Shown here piece by piece: positions 32,904-42,502 of a stretch of DNA of 64,000 nucleotides (within the stretch, counting starts at the first letter, position 1; each line of letters starts with the position of its first letter). A program made the position numbers and the translations under genes. The notes beneath the pieces are model-generated. The model searched no databases. It was not told the DNA's origin and was given only the letters and a program-made list of their open reading frames with translations. Origin of the DNA: an uncultured Cellvibrio sp. (GTDB lineage Bacteria > Pseudomonadota > Gammaproteobacteria > Pseudomonadales > Cellvibrionaceae); assembly GCA_937958105.1 (NCBI GenBank), contig CALFXJ010000004.1, forward strand, positions 62,001 to 126,000, written 5' to 3'.

Positions 32904-34580
32904 CTAAGCCATCAATTCCGGAAAACTCGTTAGATATTCATCCGGAATAACCACAGCTTCAAAACCAATCGGTAAATAGTCTTTCAGTTTTTCTTCCACT
33001 GCGGAAAAACGCACACTTAAATATAAAAAATGATAAGCGCCCATTTCGGTTCCATCTTCCGCGCCCTGGCGAATGCTTTCATCGGTCGCGGGATGGAGTA
33101 CGCCACAACTGCTTTTACCAAACTCGCTGTTAAAAAAATGCACCGGTGCGCGTGTGTTGTGAAAATGTTGTTCGAGGTCAGCGGGCAATTGCTTGGGCAA
33201 GATATGGCTGTAGCGCACACACATTTTGGTGGGTGGTGCATTGGCAGGGTCAGCAGGAATCAGGTGATCCTTGCGGATCAAACAGGTAAAAATACTATCG
33301 CTGGCCTGCAGTGCTTCCACTAAACATTTTTTCAACACCGTGCAATATTCAAGGCGCGTCAGACTGGTGGCAGATTGCAGATCACGAAACAAGCTATGGC
33401 GCGCGTTGATGACGGGCTCGGTGAGATGGCGGGGATCGCTTCCCTCAAAGCGGCTGTGCACTTTGAGGATTTTTACTGCGCAGCGATCAAAACTCGCCAC
33501 ACCCGAATCGATTTCCACGGTGCTGTTAAGGACGAGTCCTGCAAAGTGATATCCGTTAACGACGGGTTCGGGTTCCGGGTCAGCAGGGCCTACGCCCGAG
33601 GGATTTATCTGACCGAGTTTAAATAAGCCATTGATTTGCACCGGCGTAAAACTGCGCGCGGCAAGCTGGCGATTTTCGAACACCAAAATGCCGTCGAGCC
33701 GACTGTAAAGTGCAATTTGGTCGAGAAAAGCATCGCTGGGAATTTCAAAATTATCCAACCAGCTTTGTTGCCATTGCACCTTGATAATGTTGCGCGGAAA
33801 AAATCCTTCCGGCTGCACTATGTGCAACAGGATTTTACGCGGATGGAAGTGGCCGACGCGCCAGTCGCTGCTGCGTAAATCCGGCGTGCGTTTGGAGACA
33901 TCATCAAATGCGGCGCTGTGAAATTTTCCACCCGCGTCTATATGCTGGTGATGGCAGGGCACACCGTGAAGATATTGCTGGCGCCAGCGATAGGAGACGC
34001 CGCCGACGCTGCTCACCTGGCTGTTGGGATAATTATCTTCACTCGCCACTGAGCGTGATCCGATGCGGAAATCCACCGTCGCAGCGGGCAAGCCGGGGTG
34101 TTTGGCCATTTCGCTTGGGATTGCCGTATTAAGTGAAGTCTCCACCCCGAAATAGGCTTCGGGCAGTACCGGTTCATCCAGACGCGGTGTCATCGCCAGC
34201 CTGCGCCATGCCTCTTGTACGACAACTTCCCATTGGCCAACCGCTTCGGCCACTTCGTCCACTACGCGCAAGGTGCCTTTGCGTTGGCGCCAGGAGACAG
34301 CTTTGGCAATTTCAGCGCGCTTGCCATCGGCGAGTGGCGATACCGGGCGCACATCGAGCAGATCGGCAAAATAAGGCAGCAGCCATTCCTGCGCAGCAGG
34401 TTCAGCGGGATCCAGCGGCAAGTCTGGAAAGTTATCGGCGTAGTACTGGCGCAAGGTTTCATACAGGCGGTCAAGCAAAGTGTCAGCGGCGGCTAGATAG
34501 TCGCGCGTGTGGCCGGTTTCATCCAGTTGGCGGATGTAGGCGGGCAGTATGTCGTAGAGCCTGAGGGTGCGATCAGACAT
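32904..34580 (-). CDS. eCIS baseplate protein, phage tail protein I (gpI)-like
   Basis: 558 residues, much longer than phage P2 gpI (about 170-200). The N-terminal 180 residues match the gpI/baseplate-wedge pattern (LYDILPAYIRQLDETG, YFADLLDVRPVSPLADGKRAEIAKAVSWRQRKGTLRVVDEVAEAV). The remaining 370 residues are beta-rich and end with a segment mentioning no recognised domain. It overlaps the upstream J-like gene by 8 bases, so translation is coupled. In eCIS such proteins attach to the wedge at the particle base. The large C-terminal extension may be peripheral or fibre-like. Confidence 0.8.
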   Translation of the reverse strand: MSDRTLRLYDILPAYIRQLDETGHTRDYLAAADTLLDRLYETLRQYYADNFPDLPLDPAEPAAQEWLLPYFADLLDVRPVSPLADGKRAEIAKAVSWRQRKGTLRVVDEVAEAVGQWEVVVQEAWRRLAMTPRLDEPVLPEAYFGVETSLNTAIPSEMAKHPGLPAATVDFRIGSRSVASEDNYPNSQVSSVGGVSYRWRQQYLHGVPCHHQHIDAGGKFHSAAFDDVSKRTPDLRSSDWRVGHFHPRKILLHIVQPEGFFPRNIIKVQWQQSWLDNFEIPSDAFLDQIALYSRLDGILVFENRQLAARSFTPVQINGLFKLGQINPSGVGPADPEPEPVVNGYHFAGLVLNSTVEIDSGVASFDRCAVKILKVHSRFEGSDPRHLTEPVINARHSLFRDLQSATSLTRLEYCTVLKKCLVEALQASDSIFTCLIRKDHLIPADPANAPPTKMCVRYSHILPKQLPADLEQHFHNTRAPVHFFNSEFGKSSCGVLHPATDESIRQGAEDGTEMGAYHFLYLSVRFSAVEEKLKDYLPIGFEAVVIPDEYLTSFPELMA

Positions 34581-37365
34581 CGGCGGCCTCCCAATTGATG
34601 TTTGGGGCGATCAGATCGGCATTGAGGTAAATAAGTTGGCGGTTACCGGGGGTCAGGCGACGCAGAGTATTGTCATCGCCATAGAAGACGTCAGCCGGGA
34701 CGGTACCCGAGAGGTTTTCATCGACAAACCCGTCGGGGTTGATGAACACATCGACGTTTTCTACGCCTTCAACCGCTTCAACCACTTGGTAAACCCGAGA
34801 TAAATAGAGGGGTTCGGCCAGTACCGCTTTCTGCAGACTGAAACTATCGAGCAGGGAAACACGTACAAGTTCGGCGATTTTGTCACCATCATAAGCATTG
34901 ATATCCACCCGTAACTTGATGCGCAGATCGAGCAGTATGGCTTGGTAGCCTTCGATATGGACCCATACACCGGGGCGCGAGAATCCTTCCAGATAAGTTT
35001 TCATATTGGTTTTGAAGTCCGGACTCAGCGCCCCGCCACCGGCGGGTACCAGCACGACTTCCACCCGGTCGGTGGCGCGCGGCGTATCCGGTAAGGCATA
35101 GGAGCGGGCTTGCCAGATACTGGCGTGGCGCTGCGCGATATGGCCGTAATCGGCGATGGAGACCGCACGCTCCAGCGTAAGCACCGAAGCGGGCGCCAAC
35201 TCGCGCAGGGATTCACCGGTTTCCAGGTCACCCCCACCAGTTGCCGCTTCCGGCTGAATTACCGATTCCACCAGCGGATGTGGTTTTTTCAGTTTGTTCA
35301 GGCTGGCAGCGGGCAAATTACCCTCAATTCCCACCCCAAAACGCGCCTGCAGAATCAGATTATTGGTTCCCGTGGGCAATCGCTGGCCGTGAATGCCATC
35401 GCCAAAACGCACCAGCAATTGATGGTCTTCATTGAGCGTGGTTTCAAAATGGGTATCGGTAGATTCGGAATCGCGCAGGCTATCGACTTGGGTCCAGACG
35501 CGGTCATCGACTTGCACCGTGACTGACGCGCGCACACCGCTGGCGAAATTGTTGTCCTGCTCAAATGCGACACCGGTTTTGGCGAACAGGAACTCCTGGT
35601 TGGATTCGATCCGATTGCCGCTGCCCAGTACCGATTGCCCACGGGTTTCGCCGTGCCCGGCCTTGACCACGTTGGCGTAGACGCGGGTGGCGTACTTGGG
35701 CAGATTCAATTCACCGAGGCTGGGTTTAACCGAAATGAGTAGTGTGTTGTTAGCAAACCTCAGGATCCCTTGAACTGTGACCAGGCGGCGATCCACCGCA
35801 CCCACCACCCAAAGTGCACGTCCTATAGTAAATGCCGGTGGAAACTCGCTGAGACTCAAGGTGAGCTGGCTGTGGGTATCGGTACTGTCGTGATAAATCG
35901 ACTCATGGTTTTCGTCGTATGCCAGCGCGGGCAGAGATTGTTTGAAATGCCCCTGCGCAAGAACCCAGCTTCCACTTGCCAAACTGCCGTTGACTGTCAG
36001 GCGATAGGCGCCATCGAGCAGATCAATACTGGCAATGGTGCGGGCATAAAAATGGCCGCTGGTGTTTTGCAGGATGATCCAGTCGCCGCTCACCAGATCG
36101 CCCGGTTTGCCGGCGAACTGCAACGCTGCCGGTGCAGCGTTGATAACGCTAAAAGCAGCCGGTGGATTTGCTGGCAGGTAATAAATATTGGTGCTGGTAT
36201 TGGCAGCGAGGTACTCATAAATAACAACCTCGTCTTCGCGGTGCGGATCCGGGTCGGCAGTGGTCAAATTTGCTTTCCACACCAGCGCATTACCACGCTG
36301 CGAGGGTATGACAAACTTGCTCCCCTGTTGCTTGGCCTCCAAGGTTTGGTAAAGCACCGTGTTATCAGCAACTGAACTGCCGAACTGGACGCGGTTGCCA
36401 TCGACCGCAACCACTTTTGTGGTCACCCAGTTCGAACCGGAAACGTAGGCCAGTAAATCATCAGTACGCACGCTGTTATTGACGCTGGAGACCTCCACCA
36501 CATTCGACCCGTTCAAGCGCGGCGCATTCTGCCAAGCAGGTGTGAGGAGCAAACGCACATCAGCAAGCGCCCAGTTGCGCGCGGTAAATCCCTGTTCAAT
36601 TACCTTGAGATCTATGGAACCGGCGTTGATTGATTTCACTTCCACTGCCGCCGCCTGACTCAGGCAGGAAACCACTCCCCGGTCGCCAACGCTGATGCCT
36701 TCGGGCATGAGCCTGAGGGGATAATTAAATGATGTGTTCTGGGCAGGAATCGCCAGCGATTCGACCGAACGATCGTAGTCCGGTGCGCGCAACTCGTTGA
36801 TACGATAATCCACGTCCAACTCTTGCAAGGTCTCAAACACCAGCGGGCTACTGCCATCTTTGGGCTGGTTTTGCAGGGCGAGGCCTTTATCCACTGTGCC
36901 TATGCCGGTGATGCCTTTGGTCGCATCCGGCAGTTTGGCGAGCAGCGCAACCCAGGTTTCCGCCGATGCCGGTGGCGCCGGATGATAATCGAGCATTTTT
37001 ACCAGCCGCCGCAGGTTGTCCCACTGGGTGGCGGTGCGGATATAACGCTCGTTACTGTAGGCATTGACGGTTTGCGCCAGCACATGGCTGGAGCGCGCAA
37101 AGGTGCGCAGGATTTCCCAGGCATAGTCGCGCCTTGGGGCATCGTATTGGTCGAGCAGCCGCGCCTGCCATTCGCGCAGGTTTTTATCGGTCAGGTTCTC
37201 ACCTAACCAAACGAGGACATCCTCATTGCTGCCAAATTGGTTGCGCAGAGCGAGGCGCAGGTCTTCCAGATAAGTTGCCGCGTTGCCGTCGGTGTAATGC
37301 AGGCGGCTCAGACCGGCGCGGTTCCAGCGGGTCAGGTCATTGGTGGGTGGAGTGGAGATGCTCAT
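34573..37365 (-). CDS. eCIS baseplate assembly protein J-like (large; Afp12/Pvc12 counterpart)
   Basis: 930 residues from ATG at 37365, chosen because ATGA overlaps the stop of the upstream gene by 4 bases; the frame is open to 37434. The C-terminal third has gpJ/gp6 features: FGDGIHGQRLPTGTNNL, ESLRELAPASVLTLERAVSIADYGHIAQR, DTPRATDRVEVVLVP and PLYLSRVYQVVEAVEGVENVDV. The N-terminal 500 residues are beta-rich. This is the larger of two adjacent baseplate wedge proteins, as in Afp11/12. Confidence 0.85.
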   Translation of the reverse strand: MSISTPPTNDLTRWNRAGLSRLHYTDGNAATYLEDLRLALRNQFGSNEDVLVWLGENLTDKNLREWQARLLDQYDAPRRDYAWEILRTFARSSHVLAQTVNAYSNERYIRTATQWDNLRRLVKMLDYHPAPPASAETWVALLAKLPDATKGITGIGTVDKGLALQNQPKDGSSPLVFETLQELDVDYRINELRAPDYDRSVESLAIPAQNTSFNYPLRLMPEGISVGDRGVVSCLSQAAAVEVKSINAGSIDLKVIEQGFTARNWALADVRLLLTPAWQNAPRLNGSNVVEVSSVNNSVRTDDLLAYVSGSNWVTTKVVAVDGNRVQFGSSVADNTVLYQTLEAKQQGSKFVIPSQRGNALVWKANLTTADPDPHREDEVVIYEYLAANTSTNIYYLPANPPAAFSVINAAPAALQFAGKPGDLVSGDWIILQNTSGHFYARTIASIDLLDGAYRLTVNGSLASGSWVLAQGHFKQSLPALAYDENHESIYHDSTDTHSQLTLSLSEFPPAFTIGRALWVVGAVDRRLVTVQGILRFANNTLLISVKPSLGELNLPKYATRVYANVVKAGHGETRGQSVLGSGNRIESNQEFLFAKTGVAFEQDNNFASGVRASVTVQVDDRVWTQVDSLRDSESTDTHFETTLNEDHQLLVRFGDGIHGQRLPTGTNNLILQARFGVGIEGNLPAASLNKLKKPHPLVESVIQPEAATGGGDLETGESLRELAPASVLTLERAVSIADYGHIAQRHASIWQARSYALPDTPRATDRVEVVLVPAGGGALSPDFKTNMKTYLEGFSRPGVWVHIEGYQAILLDLRIKLRVDINAYDGDKIAELVRVSLLDSFSLQKAVLAEPLYLSRVYQVVEAVEGVENVDVFINPDGFVDENLSGTVPADVFYGDDNTLRRLTPGNRQLIYLNADLIAPNINWEAADV

Positions 37366-38783
37366 CCGCGTTGGCCTCCATGCAGGGTCATGCGCCAGTA
37401 GCCGAGCGATGGCTTGCCGATCAGGTTGTCGCAACGGGCAATTTCAGTGCCGTTCAGTTTGATAATTCCCGAGCCGGATTCATCCGCGTAGCGATCGCCG
37501 ACGCGCTTGAAGCGATTAAGGCAGACAGCGGTAACACCATCGAGCGCCATCAGGGTCTCGATCAGGTCGCTGGCATAGACATCCTGCCCAAACGCCAGTT
37601 TGCCCGGCTCAAAGAAACCGCCCGGATCGGTGCTCAGGGCCTGGGCAATGGCCTGGCGCACTTCGGATTGGAAGTAATTGGCATCCACCCGCACCGACAG
37701 GTTCAGGTAGAGGCCGACCGGCGTGGCATCGCGCAGCCAGACTTGCTGCCCGGCCATGCGGTAGCGGTCGATATAAGCATTGATCACCGTGCGAAAGCTC
37801 GGGTGTAAATGCCAATCCACCGAGGGCAATTGTTCATCCCAGTGGAAATCGTCAACCGCCTGTTGCAGAGCGGTTAATTCTTCCGCCGGGACCACGGCAT
37901 CGACGGCCTCATCCAGCTCACCGTTTTCACTGAGCACCGCCACGATTTCGATGGTTGACCAGGAACCGGTCCAACGGCTGTTTGCAGCGGCGCGCAGTAC
38001 CAGCGGGTGATCCTCGCTGCGCTCGCGGTAGTCATTCAAGGTGACCATACGCCGGTTGGTATGCAGGGCGGCAGGGCCAGCGGTGCGCGCCGCATCCATC
38101 AGGTGAGTGTTGTTGTACCAGCGCTGATCCAGCTGCGCCGTGGCAAACAGGCGATGGGTGGGGATTTCCAGATCCAGCGCCTCGCGCAAGCTGTCCGCGT
38201 CATAACCCAGCAGTTGCAAGAAAGCGCGCTCGGTAGTGCGGTCGGCCAAACTGGGCGTGCTGCCCAGTGCATTGTCCGGCTCACCCAACCAGACCAGCAA
38301 GCGGATCAGGTGTTCGGCGCGGGTCAGGTCTGGTACAAAATCCAAAGTCTCAACAGGCAGGCCCTTGAAGGCGAGCAAGTGTTTTACCAGCGCCGCATCG
38401 CTCCAGAGCGGAACATAGTGCTGGCGCACCGCGTCGTAGCCAATCAGCGAGAGCAACCGGCGCAGGCTGTCCGGGCGGCGGGCGGAATCCAGGTAGGCTT
38501 CACTCTGGCTGCGGTCGAGGGTATCGGAAATTTGGTCGAGCACTACCGCCAGGGCTTCCACCAATACGACTTCAATATCCGCCGGTGTCCAGCGGCTGCG
38601 CTCGGGGAAGCGACCCGCCAGCTCTTCGAGCATAAACAGCCGAAAACCGTCGTAGTCGCGCTGCAACCAGTCGAAATCATCGCCGATCTCCGGCAACGGG
38701 CGTGGCAATTCCACCTGCCTCTGGCCGCAGTCGCCGCAGCTTTTGCCAAAGGTGAGCAGGGGTTGGGGAATCTGCGCCATCAC
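37362..38783 (-). CDS. eCIS baseplate J-like protein (smaller; Afp11/Pvc11 counterpart)
   Basis: 473 residues. It starts GTG-ATG at 38783/38780, overlapping the gp25 stop. The N-terminal CGDCGQ motif could bind zinc. The pattern DDFDWLQRDYDGFRLFMLEELAGRFPERSRWTPADIEVVLVEALAVVLDQISDTLDR is typical of baseplate J-like proteins, followed by SLIGYDAVR and a C-terminal beta domain that defines wedge contacts. It is followed by a second J-like gene with a 4-base overlap. Confidence 0.85.
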   Translation of the reverse strand: MMAQIPQPLLTFGKSCGDCGQRQVELPRPLPEIGDDFDWLQRDYDGFRLFMLEELAGRFPERSRWTPADIEVVLVEALAVVLDQISDTLDRSQSEAYLDSARRPDSLRRLLSLIGYDAVRQHYVPLWSDAALVKHLLAFKGLPVETLDFVPDLTRAEHLIRLLVWLGEPDNALGSTPSLADRTTERAFLQLLGYDADSLREALDLEIPTHRLFATAQLDQRWYNNTHLMDAARTAGPAALHTNRRMVTLNDYRERSEDHPLVLRAAANSRWTGSWSTIEIVAVLSENGELDEAVDAVVPAEELTALQQAVDDFHWDEQLPSVDWHLHPSFRTVINAYIDRYRMAGQQVWLRDATPVGLYLNLSVRVDANYFQSEVRQAIAQALSTDPGGFFEPGKLAFGQDVYASDLIETLMALDGVTAVCLNRFKRVGDRYADESGSGIIKLNGTEIARCDNLIGKPSLGYWRMTLHGGQRG

Positions 38784-39175
38784 ACACCGCCTGCTACTTC
38801 AAATTCCACCAGATCGGTGTGGTTGAGCGCAGTCAGGCGATAAGCGATGCCGATAATCAAGCGCTCGGGAAAATCCTCATCAGCGCGTACCGTGATCTCC
38901 AGATCGCGTGGCGCCACCTCCCCCGCCAGGGCCTCGGACAAACTCGCCTGCAGGCGCTGTTTGGTGATTTGCCAGAGGGGCGAGCTATTGGGTTCAAACA
39001 CCAGCGCGCGTATACCCGCACCAAATTCCGGCCGGAACCAGCGCTCACCGGGGTCGGTAAAGAGCACCATTTCAATCTGGTCGCGGATATGGGGAATGCG
39101 CTTCAAGGTCACTGCGCCCTCACGCCCCAAGCGCAGGGGGAAATCCATATAAACCGGTTGATTAAGTTTGCTCAT
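38780..39175 (-). CDS. eCIS baseplate wedge protein gp25-like
   Basis: 131 residues, GPW/gp25 family. gp25 homologues nucleate sheath assembly at the baseplate in phage T4, T6SS (TssE) and eCIS (Afp9/Pvc9). Visible: DFPLRLGREGAV, IPHIRDQIEMVLFTDPGERWFRPEFGAGI (the usual conserved GERxxxPxxG region), ITKQRLQASLSEAL and the final beta strands. ATG at 39175 with AGGAAGAAAAGG upstream. Confidence 0.92.
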   Translation of the reverse strand: MSKLNQPVYMDFPLRLGREGAVTLKRIPHIRDQIEMVLFTDPGERWFRPEFGAGIRALVFEPNSSPLWQITKQRLQASLSEALAGEVAPRDLEITVRADEDFPERLIIGIAYRLTALNHTDLVEFEVAGGV

Positions 39176-39230
39176 GGCCTTTTCTTCCTGGATTTATGGC
39201 TAATTGCTGTGATCTTGCGTTCAGGTCGGA

Positions 39231-40043
39231 TTAGCTTGCTGTTGTCTTCGTCGTTAAGGTGGACATCTCACCCTGCGGGACCGGCGGCGAGGTGGGCCCC
39301 ACGGCACAGGTATGTGTATGGGTTGCAAACAGAGTCAGGAAACTTGTGCCTTTAATCAGCGGCTCACCCCCCGCACCGCCTAAGGCGACCTGGCTGCCTT
39401 CAATGGTGATCATGGTGCCTTTCACGGTTAACTGACCGGCGGCCATGGTGATCTGATTGCCGTTGCCGTCTTTCACCACCGTGCCGCTGGAATCCATCAC
39501 CATGCTATTGCCGTTGGCATCCTCCAGGGTGACGCTGTTGGCTTGGGCATCCAGCGTAAGGGTCGCGCCCTTGGCATCAGTGAGGATGACTGTGCCGTTT
39601 TCATCCACATTCAGCTCTGCCCCAGTGGGGTGGGCGAGACGCAGTTTTTCCTTGCCGGATTCATCGTCAAACTGCAGCACATGACCTGAAGGCGTTTTGA
39701 TGATGCGCGTGGTCGGCGGCGATTTTTGCGCCTCGGTGGGAATCCCTTCACTCGGCTGCCAGAACACCCCCACCCAGATGGGCTGGTCTTTATTGCCCTC
39801 TTCAAATTCCACCCAGACTTGCGCGCCCACCTCCGGCACCATAAACACGCCCTGCTCCGCCAGCCCGCCGAAAGGCGAGCAAGGCAGCGCCCAAAACGTC
39901 TCTTCTCCGCTGAATACCGAGGGCACCGTCACCTTGACCCGGCCGAGCTGATCCGGGTCCTGGTTGTCGCTCACAAAACCCCGGTATTTACCGTAGTAAC
40001 GCTGCTGACTCTGGCGGACAACTTGTTCAAGGGCACTGGGCAT
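39231..40043 (-). CDS. eCIS spike protein, gpV/gp5-like (VgrG C-terminal half)
   Basis: 270 residues. The OB-fold (about 15-100: YRGFVSDNQDPDQLGRVKVTVPSVF, VGAQVWVEFEEGNKDQPIWVGVF) is typical of phage gpV and VgrG. A beta-helix follows (about 110-220) with repeats such as DANGNSMVMDSSGTVVKDGNGN. It ends with the eCIS-typical THTHTCAVGPTSPPVPQG. With the gpD-like gene next to it this forms a split VgrG, the particle tip. No separate PAAR protein was found. Confidence 0.9.
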   Translation of the reverse strand: MPSALEQVVRQSQQRYYGKYRGFVSDNQDPDQLGRVKVTVPSVFSGEETFWALPCSPFGGLAEQGVFMVPEVGAQVWVEFEEGNKDQPIWVGVFWQPSEGIPTEAQKSPPTTRIIKTPSGHVLQFDDESGKEKLRLAHPTGAELNVDENGTVILTDAKGATLTLDAQANSVTLEDANGNSMVMDSSGTVVKDGNGNQITMAAGQLTVKGTMITIEGSQVALGGAGGEPLIKGTSFLTLFATHTHTCAVGPTSPPVPQGEMSTLTTKTTAS

Positions 40044-40076
40044 AGCAACGGATCCAATTGATTAAATGTTTCTGTG

Positions 40077-41210
40077 TTAGAAAATCGCCGCGAGTGGGTT
40101 GTTCAGCGTGAGCAAATCATCCCCGTAAGCATTGCGCACTACCTCAAAACTCTGGCGATAGCCATTGATATCAAACTTGTGTTCGACTTTATCGACATAC
40201 CAGCGGCCACCGTAGCGTCCGCCGATACCGTCGATCCCCACCGGATCACCGGGCAGCAGCACATGGCCGTAAATCACCCCGTCCAACTCGCCGGTCGCCT
40301 TGATCTTGAGCGATTCGGTGTTGGCCTGCGCCTGCGCCCGTTGCTCGGCCTGAGCAGGGCTGCTCACCCCTTCGCGGCTCAGGCGCCAGGCAAACTCTTC
40401 AGCGCCGGAACCGGGGTTGGCGCTGCTTACGGGGGTGGTGCCCAGCAACGGCAAATTGGGGGTGACCCGGGTAGGACTGGTAGTAGCGCCGGAATCGCTG
40501 GCGATTTCATAGATCACCGCATCCGGGTGATGGCCGTCGTCGTCCAGATCAAAGCGGATGCAGGAAGTGGAATCGCCCGCGTACACCAGAATGCTGGGCT
40601 GGGGTTTACGGTCCAGCCTTGGCGGACCGAAATACAGTTGGCCTGCGCGAAAAAACAAGTCGTAGGCATTTTCCTGCGCGCGCTTGGCGAGGAAGCGGAT
40701 ATCGGTTTCATTCTGCTGCACCACCAGATCGCTCATTCCCTGGCCTGGCACATCCAGCGGTTTCAAACCCGCCTCGCATAAAATTTCCTGGACAATGACA
40801 GCATCGGTCACTGGCGCTTCGTCGCCCCAGCGTTTGTCGCGCTGGTTGCGGTCGAGCAGCAGGGAAGTGTCTTGGCAGGTGACGGTTACCGTGGCGGCAC
40901 CTTTTTGCTCGGGAAACTCCACCCGTACCTGGCGAATGTAGCCGCGAAACACCTCGTCTTCGCGGGTGCCGAAGGTGGCGGAAATCTGGATGCTCTGCCA
41001 GGGGCGGATGCGCTCGTCGTCGTGCACGCTCCACTGGTCGCCATCGATACGGCGGGTTTCAAACACCAGGGTCGCCTCACTCGCTTCAGCGCGGTTGAGC
41101 TGGGCGCTGACTTCAACCAGACAGTAATAGAGGTCGGACAGCTCCTGCCCGCCGACGCGGATAACGCAGCTGGCAGGGGCGCGGATGAGGTCGTTCAGCC
41201 AGTCCAACAT
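40077..41210 (-). CDS. eCIS hub protein, phage late control gpD-like (VgrG N-terminal half)
   Basis: 377 residues with gp27/gpD fold features: LYYCLVEVSAQLNRAEASEATLVFE, the WQSIQISATFGTREDEVFRGYIRQVRVEF barrel segment and QNETDIRFLAKRAQENAYDLFFRAGQLYFG. It forms the trimeric hub between tube and spike. Start ATG at 41210, directly behind the LysM gene (1-base spacing). The C-terminal KVEHKFDINGYRQSFEVVRN is typical. Confidence 0.9.
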   Translation of the reverse strand: MLDWLNDLIRAPASCVIRVGGQELSDLYYCLVEVSAQLNRAEASEATLVFETRRIDGDQWSVHDDERIRPWQSIQISATFGTREDEVFRGYIRQVRVEFPEQKGAATVTVTCQDTSLLLDRNQRDKRWGDEAPVTDAVIVQEILCEAGLKPLDVPGQGMSDLVVQQNETDIRFLAKRAQENAYDLFFRAGQLYFGPPRLDRKPQPSILVYAGDSTSCIRFDLDDDGHHPDAVIYEIASDSGATTSPTRVTPNLPLLGTTPVSSANPGSGAEEFAWRLSREGVSSPAQAEQRAQAQANTESLKIKATGELDGVIYGHVLLPGDPVGIDGIGGRYGGRWYVDKVEHKFDINGYRQSFEVVRNAYGDDLLTLNNPLAAIF

Positions 41211-41211
41211 A

Positions 41212-41523
41212 TCAAGCCTTGCCCTGCGGGATCAGGATCACGCGGCCCACGTAATCCTCACCCAACAACTTGTCGGCAAACAGCAACTGCGGGTTGGCGT
41301 CCAGAATGCGCCACCAGAGCCGGTCGTCGCCGTAGTAGTGGTGGGCGAGGTGGTCAAGACGATCGGTATCGGTAATCGAGTGTTCGATAACCCCTTCCAG
41401 GGTGACGACCGCGCGGGCGCGCAAGCCGCGAAACACGCCTGGTTGACCCTGGGGCTCAAAGAACCGGGCGCCGTTGTAACGGGATTTTTTTACTAACACG
41501 CTTGCCTCCCTGATCATCGCCAC
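41212..41523 (-). CDS. eCIS LysM-domain baseplate protein
   Basis: 103 residues. The C-terminal half matches the LysM/phage tail X pattern (TDRLDHLAHHYYGDDRLWWRILDANPQLLFAD, then VGRVILIPQG). In Afp7/Pvc7 a LysM domain is fused to a CIS-tube-type domain; here the two parts are separate neighbouring genes. The start could be ATG at 41523 or 41517. Confidence 0.85.
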   Translation of the reverse strand: MAMIREASVLVKKSRYNGARFFEPQGQPGVFRGLRARAVVTLEGVIEHSITDTDRLDHLAHHYYGDDRLWWRILDANPQLLFADKLLGEDYVGRVILIPQGKA

Positions 41524-41566
41524 ATTAAAGATTTATCACCCAGAAACTTGCTGTTAACCCGGCTTA

Positions 41567-42229
41567 TTAAAAGATCCGGCTCAATACCGTCGCCGCACCC
41601 GAGGCAAAATTCAGCGCCGCGCCTGCCGCCATACGCACCTTTTCCACTTTGAAGAACGGGTTGTTGCCTTCAATCACCTGAAAACTCAGGTTGACGTTGG
41701 CGCGGTAGGGTTTGAGATTGGGCAGGTGCGCCACTTCTTCGACTTGCACACTGGTGAGGAAAACCGGCAATACATGGCTGCCCCATACCAGCAATAACAC
41801 CGAGGGGTATTCGTCGCGCGCAAAGGCACGCGGGCTACCGAACCCCAGACCGGCGAGCATCTGCACCCCGCCCGGCCCTTGGGTTTTGGGTTCGACCATA
41901 GCGCGTAAAGTATCCAGATCAGGCTCCACCCCGAACTCATTGGCAATGGCATGGACGGGATGGTTGATATCGCCCATGCGGTCGGTGGCATCGACCAGTA
42001 TGTCGATACTGAATTGCTCCGGTTCCACACTCACCCCCTGCGCGACCCGGCTGGTTTCCCAGGGAAAGGCGAAGTCATATCCGCCTTTGGTGCCGGGCGC
42101 ATTGCCGGTGGTGATAGTCACCGAGCGGGTGCGGCTGAGGGTTTCGGGGTTGAATTCAAATTCCAGAATCAGCGGTGGAATGCTCAAGCCGTATTCCACC
42201 AGCGCGCCCTTGGTGACATTGGGAATCAC
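41567..42229 (-). CDS. CIS tube-family protein (Afp7/Pvc7 N-terminal counterpart)
   Basis: 220 residues. The strand pattern PPLILEFEFNPETLSRTRSV, the WETSRVAQGVSVEPEQFSIDILVDATD segment and PVFLTSVQVEEVAHLPNLKPYRANVNLSFQVIEGN are typical of the contractile-injection-system tube-initiator family. It joins hub and tube. The start is GTG at 42229; GTGA overlaps the stop of the upstream small gene by 4 bases. Confidence 0.85.
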   Translation of the reverse strand: MIPNVTKGALVEYGLSIPPLILEFEFNPETLSRTRSVTITTGNAPGTKGGYDFAFPWETSRVAQGVSVEPEQFSIDILVDATDRMGDINHPVHAIANEFGVEPDLDTLRAMVEPKTQGPGGVQMLAGLGFGSPRAFARDEYPSVLLLVWGSHVLPVFLTSVQVEEVAHLPNLKPYRANVNLSFQVIEGNNPFFKVEKVRMAAGAALNFASGAATVLSRIF

Positions 42230-42501
42230 AGCGCGCCTCCTTTCGTTACTGGACGATTCAAACGGTCATTCACACTGGCCAGCAGGGCCTGCGCTAATGC
42301 CTGGGCAATTGCCAGGTTGGTCTGTTGGCAGGGGAGCATCAGCGGCGGTACGGCAACCTCTGGCAGGTCGCCACCCGGCCATTCCAGGCGGCTCAACTCC
42401 GCGCGCAGCAGCCGCACAATACTGTGTTTGCGCGCGCCAAGGCTGGCCGGTAATTCCAGACTCAAGGAGGCGATGTGAAGATCAGCGGGGCGCCTGTCCA
42501 T
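42226..42501 (-). CDS. Small conserved-position eCIS protein of unknown function
   Basis: 91 residues, not recognised. Amphipathic, Leu/Ala-rich, with a hydrophobic SLSLELPASLG start segment. The ATG at 42501 lies 1 base after the ATPase stop and the 3' end overlaps the next gene by 4 bases, which supports it being a real translated member of the operon. Small genes of this size occur at this position in other eCIS loci. Confidence 0.7.
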   Translation of the reverse strand: MDRRPADLHIASLSLELPASLGARKHSIVRLLRAELSRLEWPGGDLPEVAVPPLMLPCQQTNLAIAQALAQALLASVNDRLNRPVTKGGAL

Positions 42502-42502
42502 C

